Shown here: one piece after another, positions 58,460-64,000 of the stretch
How positions within the stretch are numbered: the first letter of the stretch is position 1
Layout of the letters: each line of letters starts with the position of its first letter
Notes under the pieces: generated by a model
Database searches by the model: none
What the model saw: the letters and a program-made list of their open reading frames with translations, nothing else
What the model was told of the DNA's origin: nothing
Program-made: the position numbers and the translations under genes
Assembly: GCA_964351365.1 (NCBI GenBank)
Contig: CAYGNP010000004.1
Span: 62,001 to 126,000 of the forward strand
Length of the DNA: 64,000 nt
Reading direction: 5' to 3'
From: UBA1672 sp964351365
GTDB lineage: Bacteria > Pseudomonadota > Alphaproteobacteria > Micavibrionales > Micavibrionaceae

Positions 58460-60406
58460 TTATTTACGAAGAAGATTATCGAACAAAACAGAAATCTGAG
58501 TTTCGATTTGAAGGTTAATATCAACAGGATCCTTTAACTTAAGATCAGGGTTTTCACCATTTGCATTCAATGTCATCATCATGCGCCCTGACAAGTCACC
58601 ATCCAAACGAAGCTCAAAATACTCGTAATGATAATTACGCAAAGATTCTCTGGTCATTTGCGCTTTGGCGTCATCTCCCGGAAAAAGTGACATAATGATA
58701 TCGTCTGGTAATTTTATAATTCCCGGACTTTGGCTCTGCAAAATTCCACCATTTACATCTATTTCATTGTCCTTGATCTGCATTGGGATGACGCCTCCCA
58801 ATGCACCAGAAACAAATATTTCTTCAAAACCCGCATCATGCAGAAGTTGTGCAATACTTATGTCAGAAACAACCAGCTTGTTTTTCATTGAAAGCTGATC
58901 ATCCGCAACAATTGGCTCCTGTGTTTTGATATATCCACCATAAATCTTAAGATCAAGAGCGCCAATCAAAGGCTTTTTCGGATCAAATAAATTCAAATTT
59001 ACATGCCCGCCCTGCGCAATAGAGGATTTAATCGGAAGACTGAAAGGCAGAGTCGTTGAACGTGGCTTTCTTTGAGTAGATTTAAGAGGAACAGTACCCT
59101 TGATATTTGATATTTTAAACATATCAAAATCAACCTCACCATTAGAAATATCGGTATCAAAAGACCACTCTAGCTGAGGTTTTTCAAGAAGATTGCTAAG
59201 AATAAAAACGCCTTTTGCACTAACATCAAACTGCGCCTTATTCCCCTTATTCAAGGCAACAGTTGTTTGTGGCAAAGAGATACGTCCATGAATACTCTCG
59301 TGCTTATCATGCGATACAAAATCACCATTAACTTCAATTTCAGGCCTTTCCATGATCATGTTGAAAACGCCATTCGTTGTTGTTTTAGAGGAAACTGTAT
59401 CAATTGTTATAACGGGTTTATTATGCCCGGAAGACAAATGTGGCAAGGGCATATCAGAGTCAAATGCCTTATTGCGCTCGGCAAATTCAATAAGACCAGA
59501 TAATCGCTCTGGCTTCAAAAATGTTTTGGTTTTTAAAACAACACCGTCATTTTTCAGGCTACTCTCCCAAGGTATGCCCTCAGGCCCGAATGTAGAGCCC
59601 GCAAGAGTGACATCAAACACGGAATTATTACCCTTAAAAAGCCCTTTAACATTGGATAGCGGTAAATCGCGCCACATCAACGACGCTAAATTAAAATCTG
59701 CGGATACGCTGGGCTGTGCCCGTGAGGTAAGCATTATTTTTGCAGTTCCACGCCGTATCTTGACAGATGCTAAATCAACAGAGATATCCGCTGCCTGAAG
59801 CGAAAAATCCCCAAGGCCATCCGCCCCAATTATACCATCAATTTTCGTTTGAAACGCGAGGCGATGCTGCTTAGTGTTCATATATCCCTTGACAGAAAAA
59901 CTACCAGTCTGATTTCGAGTAAAGTCCAAATCATACTGAAACTGAAGCCCACCAAAACGATCAGAGAGAACATCCGCGCGCCCCTGTTCAACAGAAATCA
60001 CACGCGCAGGCAGATTACTCAGGCTGTTTATAATCTTAGAGTTATCCTGCCAGCCGGTGAAATTAAGCGATAAATCATCGGACATTGTACCTGTAAGATG
60101 CATATTCTTAATCTTGATCTCATGTGCCTGCGAGGCATCAAAGAAAACCTGCATCGGCGTGTAATGAATGCTAACCTCTTCAATCGTGCTGAAACGGTTT
60201 TCATCAAGCGTGATATTCGAGAGCACAATCATGCCGGTCTTACGTTTGAGTGTTTCAAATTTTAAATCTTCAAAACCGATAGCCCTAAAACCCTTAGCCA
60301 GATTCCGTTCAATCTTTTCTGGAATAAGAAAGAAATAGTAATACCCGCAAGCCACAGTAGCGGATAAAAAGAACGCAAATAATATGACTAAAAAAACCTG
60401 CTTCAT
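58460..60406 (-). CDS. YdbH/AsmA-like intermembrane lipid transport protein
   Basis: This is a 648-residue protein with an N-terminal membrane anchor (KQVFLVILFAFFLSATVACGYYYFF) and a long beta-rich periplasmic body resembling the AsmA-like family. The C-terminal segment LRNYHYEYFELRLDGDLSGRMMMTLNANGENPD and the ending DPVDINLQIETQ match the YdbH/DUF dicarboxylate-transport group. E. coli YdbH helps move phospholipid to the outer membrane. It is 22 bases downstream of parE on the same strand. Confidence 0.85.
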   Translation of the reverse strand: MKQVFLVILFAFFLSATVACGYYYFFLIPEKIERNLAKGFRAIGFEDLKFETLKRKTGMIVLSNITLDENRFSTIEEVSIHYTPMQVFFDASQAHEIKIKNMHLTGTMSDDLSLNFTGWQDNSKIINSLSNLPARVISVEQGRADVLSDRFGGLQFQYDLDFTRNQTGSFSVKGYMNTKQHRLAFQTKIDGIIGADGLGDFSLQAADISVDLASVKIRRGTAKIMLTSRAQPSVSADFNLASLMWRDLPLSNVKGLFKGNNSVFDVTLAGSTFGPEGIPWESSLKNDGVVLKTKTFLKPERLSGLIEFAERNKAFDSDMPLPHLSSGHNKPVITIDTVSSKTTTNGVFNMIMERPEIEVNGDFVSHDKHESIHGRISLPQTTVALNKGNKAQFDVSAKGVFILSNLLEKPQLEWSFDTDISNGEVDFDMFKISNIKGTVPLKSTQRKPRSTTLPFSLPIKSSIAQGGHVNLNLFDPKKPLIGALDLKIYGGYIKTQEPIVADDQLSMKNKLVVSDISIAQLLHDAGFEEIFVSGALGGVIPMQIKDNEIDVNGGILQSQSPGIIKLPDDIIMSLFPGDDAKAQMTRESLRNYHYEYFELRLDGDLSGRMMMTLNANGENPDLKLKDPVDINLQIETQISVLFDNLLRK

Positions 60407-60428
60407 GAAACACGGACCTTAAGGCGTT

Positions 60429-62414
60429 TTAAACATCAATATCTTCAACGAATTGCGCGTTATTTTGAATGAACCTGTAGCGCGCATCCGCATCTTTCCC
60501 CATAAGCTGAGAGACCAGATCATCCAGCTCCGCGCAGGCATCGGGAATATCACCCTGCATCTCCTCCGCCGTAAGGCCAAGCGCAGCAACCGCATCGGGA
60601 AGCATCACCCGCAGCAATATGCGCGAAGAAGGATCCATCGTTGTCTCCTTGAGCTGCTTTGCAGGCATCTCACCAAGACCTTTAAAGCGGCTGATATCAA
60701 CCTTGCTTTTGCCCTTGAACATCGTGTTCATCAGCTCTTCTTTATGCTCATCATCTCGCGCATAGGCGCTCAAAGTTCCGCTAACAAGCCGGTAGAGCGG
60801 GGGCTGTGCGATAAAGAGGTGCCCTTTGTCAATAAGGGGCTTCATCTGTGTGTAAAAGAACGTGACCAGCAGCGCCGCAATATGCGCGCCGTCAACATCC
60901 GCGTCGGTCATGATAATCACACGTTCATAGCGCAAATTCTCAAGCTTGAAATCAGCCCCCGAACCACAGCCCAGAGCCTGTGTTAAATCCTGTATCTCTT
61001 GATTGGCACGTATCTTATCTTTTGTTGCACTGACCACGTTCAAAATCTTGCCGCGCAAAGGCAAAATCGCCTGCGTCTCACGGTTACGTCCCTGTTTGGC
61101 CGAACCACCAGCACTGTCGCCCTCAACAATGAATAGCTCTGTATCAACCGCATTATTGCGGCTGCAATCGGCAAGCTTACCCGGCAGACGAAGCTTGCGC
61201 GTTGCACTCTTACGCGCTGTGTCACGGCTGTCTTTTCTGCGTTGGCGCTCTTCCGCCTTTTCAATAATACTGCTCAGCAATTGTGTGCTCGACTGCGGGT
61301 CCTTCGACAGCCATAAATCGAAATAATCCTTAACGGCGGTATCGACCCATTTCGTAACATTTGTATTAACAAGCTTTTCCTTGGTCTGCCCCTGGAATTG
61401 CGGATCAGAGATAAAAACAGACAGAAGGATTGCTGCGCCAGAAATCACATCATCCGCCGTGATCATCGAAACTTTCTTCTGTCCCGTCATATCACCATAA
61501 CTGCGTAATCCCCGTGATAACGCCGTACGCAGACCCGTTTCATGCGTCCCTCCAAGCGGTGTGGGCACGGTATTGCAATAAGAATGCGAAAACCCTTCGC
61601 CATCTTCCGGCCAGTGAATAGCAAACTCCACCCGCCCTGCATTTTCTGGTAATTTTATATTTCCGTGAAAGGCTTTATCCGTAAGGGTAGGGCGATCCTG
61701 AAGGGCAATCTGAAGATAATCCAGCAAACCATTGGGGAATTTAAAAACCGTCTCCGCCGGAATATTATAATCAGGCTTAATAAGACTAGGCGCGCATTTC
61801 CATCGGATTTCAACCCCCGAAAACAAAAACGCCTTGGAGCGCAACATCTGAAACAACCATACGGGTTTAAATTTTGCCTTGCTGCCAAATATATCCGGAT
61901 CAGGGTGAAAGGTAACCGATGTCCCGCGGCGGTTAGAGACAGTACCCAAATTTTCAACCTTGCTGGTGGGAATGCCCCGTGAATAGCTTTGTTTATAGAG
62001 CTTTTTATCCCGCGCAACCTCGACAACCACCAGATCAGACAGCGCATTTACAACTGACATCCCAACACCATGAAGCCCGCCAGAAGTCTGATAGGCCTTA
62101 TTGCTGAACTTCCCGCCCGAATGCAGGGTCGTCATAATGACTTCAAGGGTAGATTTTTTCGGAAATTTAGGATGGTTCTCGACCGGAATACCGCGCCCGT
62201 TATCACGTATGGTAACAATATTGCCCTCATCAAGCTGAAACTCAATCCAGTCCGCATGGCCCGCCACGGCTTCATCCATGGAATTGTCGAGAATTTCACC
62301 CACAAGATGATGATAGGCGCGCTCATCCGTACCGCCAATATACATACCAGGGCGTTTACGGACGGGCTCCAGCCCCTCAAGAACTTCAATATCAGATGCG
62401 CTATATGACGACAT
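60429..62414 (-). CDS. parE: DNA topoisomerase IV subunit B
   Basis: This is the ATPase subunit of topoisomerase IV, which decatenates daughter chromosomes. The GHKL motifs are EILDNSMDEAVAGHADWIEF, IRDNGRGIPVENHPKFPK and GGLHGVGMSVVNALS. The TOPRIM domain has ELFIVEGDSAGGSAKQGRNRETQAILPLRGKILNV and MTDADVDGAHI. At 661 residues it lacks the ~160-residue insertion of GyrB, which supports ParE. ParC is not in this window. Confidence 0.95.
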   Translation of the reverse strand: MSSYSASDIEVLEGLEPVRKRPGMYIGGTDERAYHHLVGEILDNSMDEAVAGHADWIEFQLDEGNIVTIRDNGRGIPVENHPKFPKKSTLEVIMTTLHSGGKFSNKAYQTSGGLHGVGMSVVNALSDLVVVEVARDKKLYKQSYSRGIPTSKVENLGTVSNRRGTSVTFHPDPDIFGSKAKFKPVWLFQMLRSKAFLFSGVEIRWKCAPSLIKPDYNIPAETVFKFPNGLLDYLQIALQDRPTLTDKAFHGNIKLPENAGRVEFAIHWPEDGEGFSHSYCNTVPTPLGGTHETGLRTALSRGLRSYGDMTGQKKVSMITADDVISGAAILLSVFISDPQFQGQTKEKLVNTNVTKWVDTAVKDYFDLWLSKDPQSSTQLLSSIIEKAEERQRRKDSRDTARKSATRKLRLPGKLADCSRNNAVDTELFIVEGDSAGGSAKQGRNRETQAILPLRGKILNVVSATKDKIRANQEIQDLTQALGCGSGADFKLENLRYERVIIMTDADVDGAHIAALLVTFFYTQMKPLIDKGHLFIAQPPLYRLVSGTLSAYARDDEHKEELMNTMFKGKSKVDISRFKGLGEMPAKQLKETTMDPSSRILLRVMLPDAVAALGLTAEEMQGDIPDACAELDDLVSQLMGKDADARYRFIQNNAQFVEDIDV

Positions 62415-62502
62415 GCTTGTATCCTAATTGTTTTTCAAAACGAAATAAAGACCAAAGAGTAAGGTTTCTAAGGCTTATGCACGTTTGCACAAAAATCAAA
62501 AC

Positions 62503-62532
62503 TTGTTACAAATGTGCGGAAAAGTGTATAAT
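62503..62532 (+). promoter_or_regulatory. Predicted sigma70 promoter of the gene at 62568
   Basis: TTGTTA (62503-62508) and TATAAT (62527-62532), a perfect -10, are spaced 18 bases apart. Transcription would start about 30 bases before the ATG at 62568. Confidence 0.6.
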
Positions 62533-62567
62533 ATCAACACTTCATTAAATAGACAGAAAGCAAAAAA

Positions 62568-63767
62568 ATGACAACACAAAGCCACATAATGCATACAGTA
62601 ATTATCGCTGCATTACTGTTGCTGGGCACAATTATTCTATCAGGCAAGCAAGCATCTGCCGAAGACGATATTTTCGCACGCTTTAAAAAGCCAATGCCAA
62701 AAGTTGACTTGATGGATGAGCGTGAATTTATCAATTCAACAAAACTAATCAGAAAAACACCATATGGAGATGAGGCATTAGCATACTCCATGAGAATTGA
62801 TAAAAATTGGGAAGAGGGTGAGGAGCGGAGCTCTGCAAATTTCATGCTGAGCGAAAAATTATTTCAAAATATTAATGTATTTTTCAGCAGGCCTTCAATT
62901 GATGGAAGGAGTCGCATTGAAATCAAGGCACTTAACATAGACGGAAATCTGACCGCAGAGCAATGGTACCTCAAATACATCCTCGAAGGGGGGTACACGA
63001 CATTGGGATTTAAAACGCATAGTGACACTAAAATTGAATCGTTGATGATCGTCATGGAGCAAGATTATTCTTTTTATGTAAGAACTTTAGCAATCATAAA
63101 TGGCACAAAAGTGATCATGGTTAATTATTATGTTCCAGCCACCCTTATCGATAAGCAAAAAGTGATGCAGGCACAAGTGTTAGAGTCATTCAAACTAAAA
63201 AATTTGAAATCGAGGGTGATTTCTGAAATGGCTTCCTACCGCTTTCTTGATGTTGCAGAAATTCACTACCCAAAAACTTGGAAAGTTTTTGCAAAAAAAC
63301 TAAATAATGTAGACCGCATGGACGTATCGCTTGTAAATGTGAAGGAAGTTCCCGGAGCATTTGGTAGGCCAGTTTCCTCATCAACGGAGGGAAAGGTTGA
63401 TGTCAAGCTTGTATCTTCTGCAGTTAAAAATTCTCTTGTTGAAGAAGTTACGCTTTATAAAAAAGAAATTGAAGAATCAGGCATGCTTGTTGGAGAAAAA
63501 ATACCATTCGAAGATGAGATAAAATACAATGAAAGCATCGATTTTGGAATAACAGAAGTCTACAAAGGTATCGACAGCACCAGTAATCTTAATGATTTTG
63601 AACTTTGGTTTACAGTCATGGTCAGTGGGAATTATTACTATTTCATGCTGCTTCTCACACCATCACGAAATGATTCCTTTGCAACTTGGGCTGAAAACAC
63701 CCAAAACTACAAAATTATGGTTTCAAAATTCACACCCATGGTTGGGGCATTCCTCGATCGGGACTAG
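62568..63767 (+). CDS. Hypothetical exported protein
   Basis: This is a 399-residue protein with a hydrophobic N-terminal segment (TVIIAALLLLGTIILSGKQASAED) that reads as a signal peptide or anchor, cleaved near ASAED. The mature part is charged, with a mix of beta and helical stretches, for example ARFKKPMPKVDLMDEREFINSTKLIRKTPYGDEALAYSM. No domain is recognisable. Low use of Trp and many Lys, Glu and Asn suggest a soluble periplasmic protein. It converges on glnA with a nine-base gap. Function unknown. Confidence 0.65.
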   Translation: MTTQSHIMHTVIIAALLLLGTIILSGKQASAEDDIFARFKKPMPKVDLMDEREFINSTKLIRKTPYGDEALAYSMRIDKNWEEGEERSSANFMLSEKLFQNINVFFSRPSIDGRSRIEIKALNIDGNLTAEQWYLKYILEGGYTTLGFKTHSDTKIESLMIVMEQDYSFYVRTLAIINGTKVIMVNYYVPATLIDKQKVMQAQVLESFKLKNLKSRVISEMASYRFLDVAEIHYPKTWKVFAKKLNNVDRMDVSLVNVKEVPGAFGRPVSSSTEGKVDVKLVSSAVKNSLVEEVTLYKKEIEESGMLVGEKIPFEDEIKYNESIDFGITEVYKGIDSTSNLNDFELWFTVMVSGNYYYFMLLLTPSRNDSFATWAENTQNYKIMVSKFTPMVGAFLDRD

Positions 63768-63776
63768 CACATTAAC

Positions 63777-64000
63777 CTAACCGGAATAATACATATCCAC
63801 TTCAACCGGGTGGGTTGTGGTCTCATATCTAAGAATTTCCGCGGTCTTGAGCTTAATGAAAGAGGTAATCAGCTCCTTGCTAAACACATCCCCCTTAAGC
63901 AGAAATGCATGATCGGCTTTAAGGCTATCAAGCGCCTGACGCAGGGATGAGCAAACATGAGGAATTTTGCTGAGCTCCTCTGCGGATAGCTCATAAAGGT
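63777..64000 (-). CDS. glnA: Glutamine synthetase, C-terminal fragment (5' end beyond window)
   Basis: The minus strand encodes a frame ending at 63777 with LYELSAEELSKIPHVCSSLRQAL, then LLKGDVFSKELITSFIKLK, and the terminal THPVEVDMYYSG. This is the conserved C-terminus of type I bacterial glutamine synthetase (usual end PHPVEFDMYYSL). The start and catalytic core lie beyond base 64000. The adenylylation Tyr region is not within the window. Confidence 0.93.
   Translation of the reverse strand, partial: LYELSAEELSKIPHVCSSLRQALDSLKADHAFLLKGDVFSKELITSFIKLKTAEILRYETTTHPVEVDMYYSG

Noticed and set aside
1..64000. CRISPR arrays, rRNA genes, insertion sequences
   Set aside because: I saw no regularly spaced repeat series, no rRNA core sequence and no transposase in any frame.

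Overview
The window looks like an alphaproteobacterial chromosome of intermediate GC. Evidence for this is the petABC bc1 operon, a TrcR/DUF1013 regulator, DUF1192 and DUF465 small proteins, the uvrA - ssb - gyrA - coaD block, a class I PHA synthase, and aerobic HemF. I cannot name a genus. Most of the window is housekeeping sequence, densely packed, with many 1-4 base stop/start overlaps. A perfect parS-type palindrome at 13123-13138 suggests this part of the chromosome lies in the ParB-bound, origin-proximal domain.

Layout. 0-5.2 kb: 3' part of a CCA-adding enzyme, hemF/trmL on the minus strand, then petABC. 5.2-8.7 kb: small conserved proteins, trcR and GMP reductase. 8.7-13.1 kb: a minus-strand operon of an 899-residue methyltransferase/Nudix-like protein, a second methyltransferase and gloB; comF diverges from it across the parS site. 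13.9-18.4 kb: a UbiH-type monooxygenase with a small membrane protein, then glutaredoxin, nitrilase-family amidase and cystathionine beta-lyase. 18.1-22.0 kb: XRE regulator, esterase, HNH endonuclease, DsbB, ExoD-like and TauE-like membrane proteins, tRNA-Leu. 22.0-23.4 kb: a gene-poor patch with direct repeats, two palindromic repeat elements, an XRE regulator and an orphan 105-residue protein. 23.4-31.2 kb: uvrA (carrying a third palindromic element in frame), a 32-codon small gene with its own signals, ssb, gyrA, coaD, tRNA-Lys.

31.3-38.2 kb is a signalling island. A minus-strand operon encodes two paralogous proteins, each an unknown N-terminal domain plus a receiver, then an H-NOX haem sensor, then a PAS/HisKA/HATPase/REC/HPt hybrid kinase. 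An NtrC-type sigma-54 activator diverges from it. The arrangement suggests a nitric-oxide (or redox) phosphorelay with an unusual pair of outputs.

38.3-41.5 kb: an orphan membrane protein, tRNA-Pro and a 779-residue fibronectin-III protein resembling phage tail proteins, read through a short leader that contains an intrinsic terminator. 41.6-64 kb: rplM-rpsI, gamma carbonic anhydrase, phaC, hom-glpX, two orphan proteins, recJ, hisI-gshB, rhlE, lptD, an SLC13-type permease, a YdbH-like envelope protein with parE, an orphan exported protein and the 3' end of glnA.

The best candidates for something undescribed are the paired unknown-domain receivers around H-NOX, the 32-codon gene upstream of uvrA, the in-frame palindromic element in uvrA, the cytochrome b with extra membrane segments, and the 899-residue fusion protein. 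No CRISPR array, rRNA operon, transposase or complete prophage was found.
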